From Nostoc sphaeroides (GTDB lineage: Bacteria; Cyanobacteriota; Cyanobacteriia; Cyanobacteriales; Nostocaceae), in assembly GCF_003443655.1 (NCBI RefSeq), contig NZ_CP031941.1, forward strand, positions 1,917,501-1,981,500: a DNA stretch of 64,000 nucleotides, read 5' to 3'. The position numbers were made by a program, and so were the translations under genes. Below the pieces are notes generated by a model. That model saw nothing but the letters and a program-made list of their open reading frames with translations. It was not told the DNA's origin and did not search any database. Positions 1-10,149 of this stretch are shown here, one piece after another. Positions within the stretch are counted from its first letter, which is position 1. Each line of letters begins with the position of its first letter.

Positions 1-2889
1 AATAGTGCAGATTTTCTACTACGAATCAATCGTCTAAACCCGAATTTTAAGGGAACAGAAAATGGAGATGGCACTGTTAAAGTTTTAGATTACATTCAAC
101 TGTCTGACCCTAACAACAAAATTCCTTTCCAAATAGTTAATGAAGGAAGTGCTGAGAGATTACTAACTGGTGCAGACTTTGATGTAGAGTCATTCGTCTT
201 TGATAAAGACGGGACAATCTGGATTGGAGACGAGTTTGGCCCCTACCTGTTGCATTTTGATGCCAGTGGTAAGTTATTAGAGGCTCCGATCGCTACACCC
301 GACCAATTCAAAACTTTAAATGGAGAAGCACCTAAAGTAATTGGCCACAGAGGTGCAAGTGGGGATCTTCCAGAACATACCCTACAAGCATACATAAAAG
401 CAATTGCAGATGGTGCTGACTTTATTGAGCCAGACTTAGTAGTTACAAAAGATGGTGTGTTAATTGCTCGTCATGAGCCTGCTTTGGCAATTTTAAATGC
501 TGATGGCAGCGTCAATTTAAGCAATACAACCACAGACGTTTACGATATTAGCAAATATCCACAGTTTGCCGATCGCAAGAAAACAGTCAGCCTAGATGGC
601 AATACAATTACAGGTTGGTTCGCTGAAGACTTTACTTTAGAAGAAATCAAGACTTTAGGGGCGATACAGCGTGTACCTTTCCGTGACCAATCTTTCAATG
701 GTCAATTTGAAATTCCCACTCTCGCCGAAATCATCGACTTGGTTAAACAAGTAGAAGCCCAGACAGGTAAAAAGATTGGCATCTACCCAGAAACTAAGCA
801 TCCCACCTATTCTGCCGAAGAAGCCACTTATGTAGGCACGACAGAAAAAATTAACAGAAACATCAGTGAGATACTGATCGATACACTCAAGGCCGAGAAC
901 TTCACCGATCCAAGTCGGATCTTCATCCAGTCCTTTGAAGTAGGTAATCTCAAGGATCTCCACGATCGCATTATGCCAGAAGCAGGAGTGGATATTCCAC
1001 TCGTCCAACTTCTAGATGCATCTGGCATTGAGCTAAATGGTACGCTCATAGAAACTCAGCCTTATGATTTTGAAGTCAGTAATGATCCTCGGACTTATGG
1101 TGATTTACGGACTCCACAAGGCTTGGCTGAAATTGCCACCTATGCTGATGGCATTGGCCCTTGGAAACGGATGATTGTTAGTGTCAAAGGTACTGATGCT
1201 AATGGTGATGGGTTGGCAGATGATGTCAATGGGGATGGAGAAGTAAATGATGCTGATAGGACAACGTTACCTCCCACGACTTTAATTCAAGATGCTCATA
1301 ATGCAGGCTTACAGGTTCATCCCTACACCTTTCGGAACGAAGACCTATATTTAGCCGCAGATTACCAAGGTAATCCAGAACTAGAATTTCAGCAGTTCTT
1401 CCAATTAGGGGTAGATGCGCTATTTACAGACTTCCCAGATACAGGGGATAAAGTTCGAGATTTTTTGAGTGATCCTCAGAATAACTTAGTGCGATCGCCA
1501 CAAAACCCCGATGTTCTCTCAGGAGATGCTTTTGCTAACTTGGGTGGTTCCAAAGGTTTTGAAGGCGGAGCAATCAACGCCAGCAAAACCAAACTCTATA
1601 TGCTGCTAGAGGGTACGGTTCAGGGTGATCCTGCTGGTGCTTTGCGGATTAATGAATTTGATATCGCTAGCCGTGAGTACACTGGTAAAAAACTTTACTA
1701 CAAGTTGGAAAATCCTGCTTATGCGATCGGCGATTTAGCTGTCATTAATGACAATGAATACTTAGTCATTGAGCGGGATGGTGGTCAAGGGGCTGCGGCT
1801 GAATTTAAGAAGATTTACAAAATAGACTTGTCTAAAACAGATTCTAATGGCTATGTAGCTAAAGAAGAAGTTGGCGACTTGTTAAACATCCAAGACCCCA
1901 ACGACCTGAATGGAGATGGTAAAACTACCTTCGACTTCCCATTTGTAACCATTGAAAATGTGTTGGTTGTTGACAAAAACACCATTTTGGTAGCTAATGA
2001 CAACAACTATCCTTTCTCTACAGGCCGTCCTGGAAATGATCCTCAAAATCCAGTTATAGACAACAATGAAATTATTCTGTTGAAACTGGAGAATCCCCTC
2101 AATCTTGCTCCTGGTTTAGGGCAACCTCAATCTGAAGTAATTAAGTTTGGCTCCACTACCAGCGATAATGTTACACTTCAGCCAAATCAAACCTTATTTA
2201 CAGGCAACGGAGCAGATTTTGTCGAGGGTAATAAAGGTAACACAATCCAAACTGGGAACGGGGATGATACGGTGCTTGTGGGTAGTGACTCATCAGTGTC
2301 CACAGGCGATGGTAACGATCAGATATTGATTGGTCAAAACGGCCCGGCTCAAAATACTAGTGCCAATGGTGGTGCTGGTGATGATGAAGTTACCGTAGTT
2401 GAAGCCAATGGTATTAATAATTTGTTTGGGGCAGCAGGTAATGATACTTTGACAGTAGTTGAAGGAACTCGTCAATTATCCTTCGGTGGCTCAGGTAACG
2501 ACACCCTCAAGAGTCAAGGTAGCAATAACCGTCTCTACGGTGGTTCTGGAGATGACAAACTCTTCTCCAGCGCCAATGATTCTCTGTTTGGTGGCGATGG
2601 CGATGATGTGCTATTTGCAGGTCAAGAGGGCGGTAATCGCCTCAGTGGTGGCACTGGTGCTGACCAATTTTGGATTACCAATGGTAGTCTGCCAGCTAGC
2701 AAAAACATTATTACTGATTTTGCGATCGGCATTGATAAAATCGGTCTGGGCGGTATTGCCCTCAGTAGTCTAAGGGTATTGCAACAGGGTGCTGACACTC
2801 TCGTGAAAACCGGAAATACAGAGTTGGTTTCATTGCTGCAAATTAACTTAACTAGCTTGACTGTAAATGACTTCGTTGGGTTTAGTTAA
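1..2889 (+). CDS. Secreted GDPD/phytase-like esterase with RTX-like repeats (5' truncated)
   Basis: The reading frame is open from base 1, so the gene starts before the window; the ATG at 250 is internal. The first ~100 codons resemble the esterase-like phytase propeller family (motif [11 protein letters not shown]). A glycerophosphodiester phosphodiesterase domain follows, starting at [16 protein letters not shown] with the catalytic HRG at codon ~116 and the acidic metal-site pair of FIEPDLV. The phytase-like fold then resumes ([16 protein letters not shown]), so the GDPD domain looks inserted in the propeller. The last ~230 residues carry Gly/Asp-rich nonapeptide repeats ([24 protein letters not shown]), the calcium-binding type that goes with type I secretion. 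The likely job is release of phosphate from organic phosphodiesters outside the cell. An exporter and adaptor lie just downstream. Domain calls are from motif recognition only. Confidence 0.9.
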   Translation, partial: NSADFLLRINRLNPNFKGTENGDGTVKVLDYIQLSDPNNKIPFQIVNEGSAERLLTGADFDVESFVFDKDGTIWIGDEFGPYLLHFDASGKLLEAPIATPDQFKTLNGEAPKVIGHRGASGDLPEHTLQAYIKAIADGADFIEPDLVVTKDGVLIARHEPALAILNADGSVNLSNTTTDVYDISKYPQFADRKKTVSLDGNTITGWFAEDFTLEEIKTLGAIQRVPFRDQSFNGQFEIPTLAEIIDLVKQVEAQTGKKIGIYPETKHPTYSAEEATYVGTTEKINRNISEILIDTLKAENFTDPSRIFIQSFEVGNLKDLHDRIMPEAGVDIPLVQLLDASGIELNGTLIETQPYDFEVSNDPRTYGDLRTPQGLAEIATYADGIGPWKRMIVSVKGTDANGDGLADDVNGDGEVNDADRTTLPPTTLIQDAHNAGLQVHPYTFRNEDLYLAADYQGNPELEFQQFFQLGVDALFTDFPDTGDKVRDFLSDPQNNLVRSPQNPDVLSGDAFANLGGSKGFEGGAINASKTKLYMLLEGTVQGDPAGALRINEFDIASREYTGKKLYYKLENPAYAIGDLAVINDNEYLVIERDGGQGAAAEFKKIYKIDLSKTDSNGYVAKEEVGDLLNIQDPNDLNGDGKTTFDFPFVTIENVLVVDKNTILVANDNNYPFSTGRPGNDPQNPVIDNNEIILLKLENPLNLAPGLGQPQSEVIKFGSTTSDNVTLQPNQTLFTGNGADFVEGNKGNTIQTGNGDDTVLVGSDSSVSTGDGNDQILIGQNGPAQNTSANGGAGDDEVTVVEANGINNLFGAAGNDTLTVVEGTRQLSFGGSGNDTLKSQGSNNRLYGGSGDDKLFSSANDSLFGGDGDDVLFAGQEGGNRLSGGTGADQFWITNGSLPASKNIITDFAIGIDKIGLGGIALSSLRVLQQGADTLVKTGNTELVSLLQINLTSLTVNDFVGFS

Positions 2890-2926
2890 GTAATCAAACG
2901 GACATAATATTACTTAGCAAAATAAT

Positions 2927-2962
2927 ACAACCCCATCTCGGTTGCGATATGGGGTTGTTTTA
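2927..2962 (+). terminator. Rho-independent terminator of the GDPD/phytase gene
   Basis: A perfect 10-bp inverted repeat (ACAACCCCAT at 2927-2936, ATGGGGTTGT at 2949-2958) with a 12-nt loop is followed by a T-run. It starts 38 bp after the stop codon. Confidence 0.85.
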
Positions 2963-2973
2963 TGCATAGCAAT

Positions 2974-3105
2974 TAGGGAACTCCAAAAAATAAATTATTC
3001 CACATTAAAGTCGTTGACTATTGACTGTTGACTGAAAACTCGTGAACCGTCAACGGTCAACAGTGAACAATAGCAATGGAATATTTTTTTACTTGGAAGT
3101 CCCTT
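2974..3105. repeat. Foldback (MITE-like) element
   Basis: The ends are inverted copies of each other (TTAGGGAACTCCAA near 2973, TTGGAAGTCCCTTAA near 3091). Inner arms also pair: GTTGACTATTGACTGTTGACTG against GTCAACGGTCAACAGTGAAC. The piece is about 130 bp long and non-coding, and would fold into one long imperfect hairpin. Confidence 0.55.
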
Positions 3106-3808
3106 AAATGGACTCAATATTAATTAAATCAGTAAATTTACTGAAGGCAGTTATAGTCTTTGCTTCATAAATTTAACTTGAGTTCTCCAGTTAATTTTTC
3201 TGAAATTAAGCTAGCAAAAAAGTGATGGATAATTCTTTTACAGGTCGGGTATGGCGCTGTTTACCAAGGAAACCTGACCGTCTTTGCCATCAGTGATACT
3301 GTCAATCCCTATAATAATTTGTAAAAAACAATTCTAAAATTTCAAGTTTTTTTGATTACATAATTCTTAACTAGGGTATTTACTTAAAAAAGCATCTGTG
3401 ATAATTTCATGTTGATTATCATATTATATGTAGAATGGGCAACGCTAAATTTAACAACTGCGTTTCTGTGTCTTAGTTTAATGATGAGTATCCATTTTAC
3501 ATAATTGCAATTTTACTGAGTTAAAGTTTGTATAAATTATGTAATATTAACCAAGTGATAACTTATCCTCAATGTATTTACACTATACTTTAACTTTCTT
3601 TTGAAAAACGCATAACTAACAATTGTAAGCGTGTGATATAAATACAGTCCTGCAATTAGACAAACCTCCCCTCTGTACTTTTACCTATTTAGACACCGGA
3701 ATTGCACAGAAGTCTTGCCAAGACTAGCAGAAAAGCCAACACTGATACTGTTAGTAAGGAATACTCCCTAATGTTTTCGGCTTAATTCCTCACTTTTACT
3801 TGTTTTAT
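3106..3808. other. AT-rich intergenic region upstream of the ABC exporter
   Basis: About 700 bp without a convincing gene. It should hold the exporter promoter. A 23-codon ATG ORF at ~3224 has no recognisable product. The stretch TGATTATCATATTAT near 3412 vaguely resembles a Fur-type box, but too weakly to call. Confidence 0.4.
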
Positions 3809-6800
3809 ATGACTTATATTAAGAACACTTTTCTGGAATTTGTCACTACCCTAGAAGGATTTGAGCATTTACCTGATGCTGCGATCGCTAATCTATCAGA
3901 ACAGGTGCAAGCTTGGCGCTATCGGATAGGTCAGAAAATCATCGGTAAAGAAAGTCTCCCGGAACACATCACGATCATTTATGAGGGACAAGTGCGCCTG
4001 TTGGGATACGATCCCCAGACGCAACTGCCAATTACGCTAAAATTGCTGCAACCTGGGGAAATTATCGGCGAAATTGGTTTGTTGCGCGATGTTGCCTGTG
4101 AAACCGCGATCGCCTCCACCGAAGTAGTATGTTTAACCGTGAGTGCATCGGCATATTTTAGCTTTCTGGGTTTATACCCAGATTTTGCCGATGCACGCAA
4201 GAACCGCAGCTATTTAATAGAAGTTTTCGATATTCTCAGTTCATATTGGAAACAGCAACCCCTCGCTACTTTAAATTTTAAAGAAGTGGCAGAAAACGCC
4301 TTACCACAGGCGAAAATACATTACCTCCCTCCAGGGGCAACTCCATTCAACCAACTCGATAGGGAAAGAGTCTGGTTTTTGAGTGGCGGAGGTACAGTAA
4401 CGAATTTCTCACCAGGCGATCGCATAGAATCGGACAATGATAGAGACAATATCCAAGTCATAAGTCAAAACCCCGCCCGGTTGGTTGGTATACATCCGTC
4501 AGATTTGGTCTTGGAAGATAGTCATGAGATAGTCCTTGCGGTAAGTAACACTAAATCAGATAGCGCAGAAGAATTAGATGATATTCCCTACGCATCAACC
4601 GAAATAGTTCCCCAGACAACACCCCAAACCTCCAAGAGTTCGTCAAAACAAAAATACCCGTTTTTTAGTGGTAAGGGAGAATTAAATACAGCCTTCGCCT
4701 GCTTCCAAATGATCGCGAAGCACCTAGAAATGCCGTTTCGTCGAGAAGTGGTTCGCCGCATCTTAACTGAGCAAGTCAAACGTCAGGGTGTCATATCGTT
4801 TCAAGTTACTGCTTACCTGGCAGAGTTAATCGGACTGAAAGCGCAGTTGATAGAGCTACCAATCGCCTCGGTGTCGCGCATTCCGACACCGGCGCTGATT
4901 CGCTATGGTGATAATTTTGCCGTTTTATATGAAGTGGATGCAAATATCGCAGTTGTGGGTGTCCCATCCAAAGGGATTGTGCGCTGCAAACCCGCTGAAT
5001 TGGTTGAACAATTAGAGGTTGATCCAACCGACTTTCCGCCCAAAGTTAGGGTATTATTGCTAACTGCAACTAATCAAACACCCCAAGAGCGTTTTAGTTT
5101 ACGGTGGTTTATCCCCTATTTATCAAAGCACCGTCGAGTCCTGATAGAGGTTTTTGTCGCTTCCTTTTTCGTGCAGTTGGCAGCGTTGGCGAATCCTCTG
5201 GTGGTTCAGTTAATTATCGACAAAGTTATCACTCAAAATAGTATTGGCACACTACATATTTTGGGGATTTTACTATTAGTAGTCGGACTATTTGAAGCCG
5301 TATTAACTACCTTACGAACCTACTTATTTGTCGATACCACTAACCGGATCGATATGGGGTTAGGGTCACAAATTATTGACCACTTATTACGTTTACCACT
5401 GCGCTACTTTGAACGCCGACCGGTGGGTGAACTTTCCACTCGCATCAACGAATTAGAAAATATCCGCCAATTCTTGACTGGTACTGCCTTAACAGTCGGG
5501 TTAGATGCTCTATTTTCCCTGGTCTATATCGGTGTGATGCTGATTTACAGTTGGCAACTCACCTTAGTAGGCTTAAGCACAATTCCAGTGTTTGTGATTA
5601 TCACCTTAGTTGCTTCTCCCACCATTAGTAGACAGTTACGTGCCAAAGCCGAACGCAACGCCGAAACTCAATCTTATTTAGTGGAGGTGATGTCAGGAAT
5701 TCAAACCGTAAAAGCGCAAAATATCGAATTGCGATCGCGCTTTTCTTGGCAAGAGCGTTATGCTCGGTTTGTCGCCGCCGGTTTTAAAACAGTTGTAACT
5801 TCCACCCTCGCTAACTCCACCAGCAGCTTTCTCAATAAACTCAGTAGCTTACTCGTGTTGTGGGTAGGAGCTTATTTAGTACTCCAAGGAGAATTAACTT
5901 TAGGCGAATTAATTGCCTTTAGAATTATATCGGGTTACGTTACCAGCCCAATATTGCGTTTAGCTCAACTCTGGCAAAGCTTCCAAGAAACAGCCTTGTC
6001 TCTAGAGCGTTTAAGCGATATTGTCGATACGCCACAAGAAGGAGAAACAGACCGCTACAATATACCTTTACCTGCGATTAAGGGAGCGGTGAAATACGAA
6101 AATGTTTCCTTCCGTTTTGGCACAAGTGGGCCTCTGCAACTTTCTAATGTCAACCTCGAATTTGAGCCAGGGAAATTTGTCGGCATTGTCGGACAAAGTG
6201 GATCTGGTAAAAGTACGATGATGAAATTACTGCTGAGACTTTACGAAACTGAGTCCGGCAGAATTTTGATTGATGGTTATGATATTGCCAAAGTGGAACT
6301 CTATTCACTGCGACGACAAATTGGCGTAGTTCCCCAAGAAACGTTGTTGTTTGACGGAAGCGTTCAGGAAAATATTGCCCTCACCAATCCCGATGCGACA
6401 ACCGAAGAAATTATCGAAGCGGCTCAGGTTGCGTGCGCCCACGAATTTATCATGAACTTACCCAACGGTTACAACACCCGCGTGGGAGAACGGGGTTCTG
6501 CACTTTCAGGGGGACAACGACAAAGAATTGCGATCGCTCGCTCTGTTTTACAACGACCAAAATTACTGGTTTTAGATGAAGCGACCAGCGCATTAGATTA
6601 TCCCACAGAACGGCAAATATGTCTCAATTTAGCCAAAGCCTTCAAGGGTGATACAGTATTTTTTATTACCCATCGGCTGAACACTGTAAGTAATGCAGAC
6701 ATGATCGTAGTGATGGATAATAGCAGGGTGATAGAACAAGGTAGCCATCACGAATTAATGGCTGCTAAAGGTCATTATTTTTACCTGTATCAGCAACAAG

Positions 6801-6814
6801 ATGTGAACTTGTAA
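3809..6814 (+). CDS. ABC exporter with cNMP-binding and degenerate C39 domains
   Basis: Type I secretion-style exporter of the inner membrane. Residues ~20-130 form a cyclic-nucleotide-binding-like domain (PGEIIGEIGLLRD). Residues ~285-400 form a C39-like peptidase domain, but the catalytic positions look replaced: the usual DCG-x-AC motif reads NTAFAC (Thr at ~294), and the usual HFVVL reads NFAVL (Asn at ~369). It is therefore probably a non-cleaving substrate-binding domain, as in HlyB-type exporters. A six-helix ABC transmembrane domain follows, then an ATPase with Walker A GQSGSGKST, signature LSGGQRQR, Walker B LLVLDEATSALD and H-loop ITHRL. A TTG at 3800 is an alternative start; the ATG at 3809 is preferred although no clear ribosome site is visible. 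An HlyD-type adaptor lies downstream and an RTX-like candidate substrate upstream. No TolC partner is seen here. Confidence 0.92.
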   Translation: MTYIKNTFLEFVTTLEGFEHLPDAAIANLSEQVQAWRYRIGQKIIGKESLPEHITIIYEGQVRLLGYDPQTQLPITLKLLQPGEIIGEIGLLRDVACETAIASTEVVCLTVSASAYFSFLGLYPDFADARKNRSYLIEVFDILSSYWKQQPLATLNFKEVAENALPQAKIHYLPPGATPFNQLDRERVWFLSGGGTVTNFSPGDRIESDNDRDNIQVISQNPARLVGIHPSDLVLEDSHEIVLAVSNTKSDSAEELDDIPYASTEIVPQTTPQTSKSSSKQKYPFFSGKGELNTAFACFQMIAKHLEMPFRREVVRRILTEQVKRQGVISFQVTAYLAELIGLKAQLIELPIASVSRIPTPALIRYGDNFAVLYEVDANIAVVGVPSKGIVRCKPAELVEQLEVDPTDFPPKVRVLLLTATNQTPQERFSLRWFIPYLSKHRRVLIEVFVASFFVQLAALANPLVVQLIIDKVITQNSIGTLHILGILLLVVGLFEAVLTTLRTYLFVDTTNRIDMGLGSQIIDHLLRLPLRYFERRPVGELSTRINELENIRQFLTGTALTVGLDALFSLVYIGVMLIYSWQLTLVGLSTIPVFVIITLVASPTISRQLRAKAERNAETQSYLVEVMSGIQTVKAQNIELRSRFSWQERYARFVAAGFKTVVTSTLANSTSSFLNKLSSLLVLWVGAYLVLQGELTLGELIAFRIISGYVTSPILRLAQLWQSFQETALSLERLSDIVDTPQEGETDRYNIPLPAIKGAVKYENVSFRFGTSGPLQLSNVNLEFEPGKFVGIVGQSGSGKSTMMKLLLRLYETESGRILIDGYDIAKVELYSLRRQIGVVPQETLLFDGSVQENIALTNPDATTEEIIEAAQVACAHEFIMNLPNGYNTRVGERGSALSGGQRQRIAIARSVLQRPKLLVLDEATSALDYPTERQICLNLAKAFKGDTVFFITHRLNTVSNADMIVVMDNSRVIEQGSHHELMAAKGHYFYLYQQQDVNL

Positions 6815-6821
6815 TTAGTCT

Positions 6822-6916
6822 TCGTAGTGAGCGATTCATCGCTCAAAACAAGGATTATCAGGACTAAAGTCCTTACTACAAACTTTAATTTATTTACGCC
6901 GAGCTACTTATAGCAA
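6822..6916. repeat. Dispersed hairpin repeat (GTAGTGAG...CTTACTACAAAC type)
   Basis: Contains TTCGTAGTGAG and GGACTAAAGTCCTTACTACAAAC, then TTATTTACGCCGAGCTACTTA. The same blocks recur near 19140-19275, 31870-31892, 34231-34300 and 42955-42980, which marks this as a damaged member of a foldback repeat family. Confidence 0.6.
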
Positions 6917-7047
6917 TAACTGTAAGGTGGGTACTATCACAAAATATCAAAATCAAGGTTTTCGCATTGGTAAAGAGTGCCCACTCTACAAAAAATCCAA
7001 AATCGTTCGACTCAACGCTCACGACAAGTCCAAAATCTAAAATCGTT

Positions 7048-8631
7048 ATGACTCAACTTAATGGGAATCACGTCAACGGTAATCAGAAAAACGGTAATCA
7101 CAAAAATGGAGTCAAGCAAGATTCATTAGTACTTACAAAACAACAGAAAGCTGCTCAACAGTCATTAATCAACTCAAGTAGTCAGGAATTTGAGCAATCT
7201 ATTGTCTTGCGCCAATCTCCAATTTGGTCGCGGACAATCATGGTGACTTTAATGGCCTTAGCCTGCTTTGGCATTGCTTGGGCTTATTTTGCCAAAATTG
7301 AGCAAGTAGTGCCAGCAACAGGGCAATTAAAGCCAGAAGGAACAGTCAAAGAAGTTCAGTCCCCTGTTAGTGGAGTCGTGAAAACAGTTAATGTTAAAGA
7401 TGGACAAGCAGTAAAGCCAGGAGAGTTGCTGCTAACTTTTGATTCCATCGCTTCTGTTGCTGAATTAGATTCTTTGAATAAAATTCGCGTTGCATTAACT
7501 AAAGAAAACCAGATTTATCGCCGATTGATGACGGCAACTAACGCCAGTGGTTCTGAACTGTTATATTTGCGCGGTAATTTGCCACAAGAAACTGCTTTTC
7601 TGCTGAAAAGTAGGTCAGCCTTAACAGGAGAAAATGAATTATTACGGACTCAATTAAAAAATTCTGGTGTAGGTTCTGAGCTAGGTATTGATGAGCAACA
7701 ACTTCTACAAGTTGCCAAAAAAGAATTAGACTCTCGAACTTCAGCAGCGCGATTAGAAGTAGAAAAAATTAAAAAACAACTAGCTCAAAATAAATATAAG
7801 CTGGAAGATAGTAAAGCAAGTTTAGCTATTCAAGAGGGGATTTTAGCTAAACTTAAGATATTAGCAGTAGAAGGTGGTATTTCTCAGCTTCAGTATCTCA
7901 ACCAACAACAAGAAGTACAAAACCGCACGGCAGAAGTAGCGCAATTAGGTGAGGAAGAAAAACGCCTCCAGTTTGATATACAAAAAGGGCAACAAGAGTT
8001 AAGCAATACGGTGGCTCTTTCTGATAAAAACATTTTGGATAAGATAGCTGATAACAAACAGCGCATTGCCCAAATCGATAGCCAATTCATGAAAGTTATT
8101 TTAGATAATGAGCAGCGTTTAGCAGATGTCAATAGTAAAATCTCTCAAGCACAGTTAAATGTTAAATATCAAGAACTCCGTGCGCCTGTAGCCGGAACAG
8201 TTTTCGATTTACAAGCTAAAAACCCTGGATTTGTAGCGACTCCGACTACAAAACTGATGCAAATAGTCCCAAATGAAAACTATATAGCTGAAGTATTCAT
8301 CACTAACAAAGATATCGGTTTTGTACGAAAAGGTATGAAGGTAGATATCAGAATTGACTCTTTTCCTTACAGCGAATTTGGCGATATCAAAGGGGAACTG
8401 GCTGGGATAGGGTCAGACGCATTACCGCCAGATCAAACACATCAATTTTATAGATTTCCGGCAAAGCTGCATTTAGATAAACAATCTTTAGTGATTAGGG
8501 GTAAAAACGTCCCCTTGCAATCAGGTATGTCCATTAGTGCCAATATAAAAGTACGCGAAGAACGGACTGTGCTGAGTTTATTCACTGAGATGTTTACCAA
8601 GCAAATTGATACTCTTAAAGAGGTACGTTAA
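7048..8631 (+). CDS. HlyD-family membrane fusion protein (type I secretion adaptor)
   Basis: Periplasmic adaptor that links an inner-membrane ABC exporter to an outer-membrane channel. A short cytoplasmic head rich in Asn/Gly (NGNHVNGNQKNGNHKNG) precedes one transmembrane helix (TIMVTLMALACFGIAWAYF). Then come a lipoyl-type half-motif (GVVKTVNVKDGQAVKPGELLLTFD), long coiled coils (~residues 170-370) and the second half-motif and beta-barrel (LRAPVAGTVFDLQAKNPG). This is the usual HlyD order and length. The frame stays open upstream to a TTG at 6967, but that stretch looks like intergenic repeat, so the ATG at 7048 is chosen. It lies ~230 bp after the ABC exporter on the same strand and is almost certainly its partner. 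Confidence 0.9.
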   Translation: MTQLNGNHVNGNQKNGNHKNGVKQDSLVLTKQQKAAQQSLINSSSQEFEQSIVLRQSPIWSRTIMVTLMALACFGIAWAYFAKIEQVVPATGQLKPEGTVKEVQSPVSGVVKTVNVKDGQAVKPGELLLTFDSIASVAELDSLNKIRVALTKENQIYRRLMTATNASGSELLYLRGNLPQETAFLLKSRSALTGENELLRTQLKNSGVGSELGIDEQQLLQVAKKELDSRTSAARLEVEKIKKQLAQNKYKLEDSKASLAIQEGILAKLKILAVEGGISQLQYLNQQQEVQNRTAEVAQLGEEEKRLQFDIQKGQQELSNTVALSDKNILDKIADNKQRIAQIDSQFMKVILDNEQRLADVNSKISQAQLNVKYQELRAPVAGTVFDLQAKNPGFVATPTTKLMQIVPNENYIAEVFITNKDIGFVRKGMKVDIRIDSFPYSEFGDIKGELAGIGSDALPPDQTHQFYRFPAKLHLDKQSLVIRGKNVPLQSGMSISANIKVREERTVLSLFTEMFTKQIDTLKEVR

Positions 8632-8738
8632 ATCTAGTGAACAGTCAACAGTTATCAGTTACCCTGCGTATATTGGGAGATAAAAAAGCGCCATTAACGC
8701 CTATCACTAATCGGCAATTATGACATCAAGATTTTACG

Positions 8739-9236
8739 ATGGTTAATTTTCAACGCATTGAACCCGCTCCCGGACAAGAATCAGTTTGGGATTACCCCCG
8801 TCCTCCTCGTCTGGAGGACACAAGTAAACATATCCAAATAATCTTTAACGGCGTCAGAATTGTAGATACCCACAACGCCAAACGTGTTTTAGAAACTAGT
8901 CATCCTCCTTCTTACTACATTCCCCCTGCCGATATCAAAATGGAATATTTGCAGCTAACACCGCAATCTAGCTTTTGCGAGTGGAAGGGAAGTGCTGGTT
9001 ACTACACAATCCGAGTTGGTGAAAAAGAAGTCCATAATGCTGCCTGGTTTTACCCTAGCCCTACACCAGCTTTTGGAGATATCAAGGACTATGTAGCTTT
9101 TTACGCTCATTTAATGGATAAATGCTACGTGAATGACGAAGAGGTGCAACCACAACCAGGTAACTTCTACGGCGGTTGGGTCACCAGTGATATTGTTGGG
9201 CCTTTCAAAGGCGCTCCTGGTACTTGGGGATGGTGA
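8739..9236 (+). CDS. DUF427 domain protein
   Basis: 165 residues matching the DUF427 family: paired segments HIQIIFNGVRIVDTHNAKRVLETSHPPSYYIPPADI and FCEWKGSAGYYTIRVG, with the conserved WFYPSPTPAF near the C-terminus. The family is common in cyanobacteria; its biochemical role is not established. The protein has no signal peptide or membrane segment and is probably cytosolic. It is ~107 bp downstream of the HlyD gene on the same strand, but nothing links it functionally to secretion. Confidence 0.88.
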   Translation: MVNFQRIEPAPGQESVWDYPRPPRLEDTSKHIQIIFNGVRIVDTHNAKRVLETSHPPSYYIPPADIKMEYLQLTPQSSFCEWKGSAGYYTIRVGEKEVHNAAWFYPSPTPAFGDIKDYVAFYAHLMDKCYVNDEEVQPQPGNFYGGWVTSDIVGPFKGAPGTWGW

Positions 9237-9311
9237 GCAAATTTGAGAGCGATCGCGGTTTCTAGAAGAATCTTAGTCTATCTTTCAGACAGCGATCGCA
9301 AAACACCCAAC

Positions 9312-9400
9312 CTAGTGGTCTGTCAAATTCATTTTGACGGTTAGGGAGACGCGATAAATCGCCGTCTCTAGAAGACGCGATAAATCGCCGTCTCTACAAG
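9312..9400. repeat. Partial TIR-type repeat with two tandem dispersed palindromes
   Basis: Begins CTAGTGGTCTGTCAAAT, then GACGGTTAGGGAGACGCG, and holds two consecutive copies of the AGACGCGATAAATCGCCGTC palindrome. The left part matches (reverse complement) the right end of the 428-bp inverted-repeat element at 33788-34215, so this is probably a fragment of the same family. Confidence 0.65.
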
Positions 9401-9464
9401 CGGGGCAAAAATCAAATTACCATTTTAAAACTAACTTTTAACTTTTGATTTCCGCCCTGCGGTG

Positions 9465-10139
9465 TTAGGCTAATGCCGCTACCTTCTCTAACAATCCTTG
9501 AAACAGCCTCAAGCCATCGCTATTCCCCAGCATCGCGTCAGATGCTCTTTCTGGGTGCGGCATCATCCCCAACACATTGCCTTGGCGATCGCAAATTCCG
9601 GCAATGTTGTTCAGTGAACCGTTGGGATTCTCCCCTTCATAGCGAAACACAACTTGCCCGTTATCTTCAATTTCTGCCAGAGTGGCTGCGTCAGCGTAGA
9701 ATTGTCCCTCACCGTGGGCAATGGGCAAAGTGATAACTTCACCAGTTGTATAAGCTTGCGTCCAAGGGAGATTAGTCCGCTCAACTTTTAAGGGGACGCG
9801 ATCGCAAATAAAATGCAAATCCCGATTTTTAGTTAACACCCCTGGCAAAAGTCCAGCTTCAGTTAATACCTGAAAACCGTTGCAAATACCGATTACAAAC
9901 TTACCCTTTTGGGCATGTTCGATAACCTGCTGCATCACGGGTGAAAAACGCGCGATCGCACCGCAGCGCAGATAATCCCCGTAACTAAAGCCACCAGGGA
10001 TAATAACGACATCCAAATCAGCAATGTCCGTTTCTTGATGCCAAACCATGCGAGTCGGTTGTAAGAGCAAGTCTCTGGTTACATAAGCAACATCGCGATC
10101 GCAATTAGAACCGGGAAAAACAACAACACCGAATTTCAT
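9465..10139 (-). CDS. purQ: Phosphoribosylformylglycinamidine synthase subunit PurQ
   Basis: Glutaminase subunit of FGAM synthase (purine synthesis step 4): it releases ammonia from glutamine for the PurL subunit. Starts MKFGVVVFPGSNCDRD. The class-I amidotransferase nucleophile sits in GICNGFQVL, and the His/Glu of the triad in MMPHPERASD near the C-terminus. At 224 residues it has the standard length of the small, separate PurQ. purS lies upstream on the same strand, as in many operons of this type, but the two are separated by ~335 bp of repeats, so co-transcription is uncertain. purL is not in the window. Confidence 0.96.
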   Translation of the reverse strand: MKFGVVVFPGSNCDRDVAYVTRDLLLQPTRMVWHQETDIADLDVVIIPGGFSYGDYLRCGAIARFSPVMQQVIEHAQKGKFVIGICNGFQVLTEAGLLPGVLTKNRDLHFICDRVPLKVERTNLPWTQAYTTGEVITLPIAHGEGQFYADAATLAEIEDNGQVVFRYEGENPNGSLNNIAGICDRQGNVLGMMPHPERASDAMLGNSDGLRLFQGLLEKVAALA

Positions 10140-10149
10140 GATTAGTTAA

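Noticed and set aside
3405..3430. Possible Fur box (TGATTATCATATTAT)
   Set aside because: Only a partial match to the 7-1-7 pattern in a very AT-rich region; no spacing support to a promoter.
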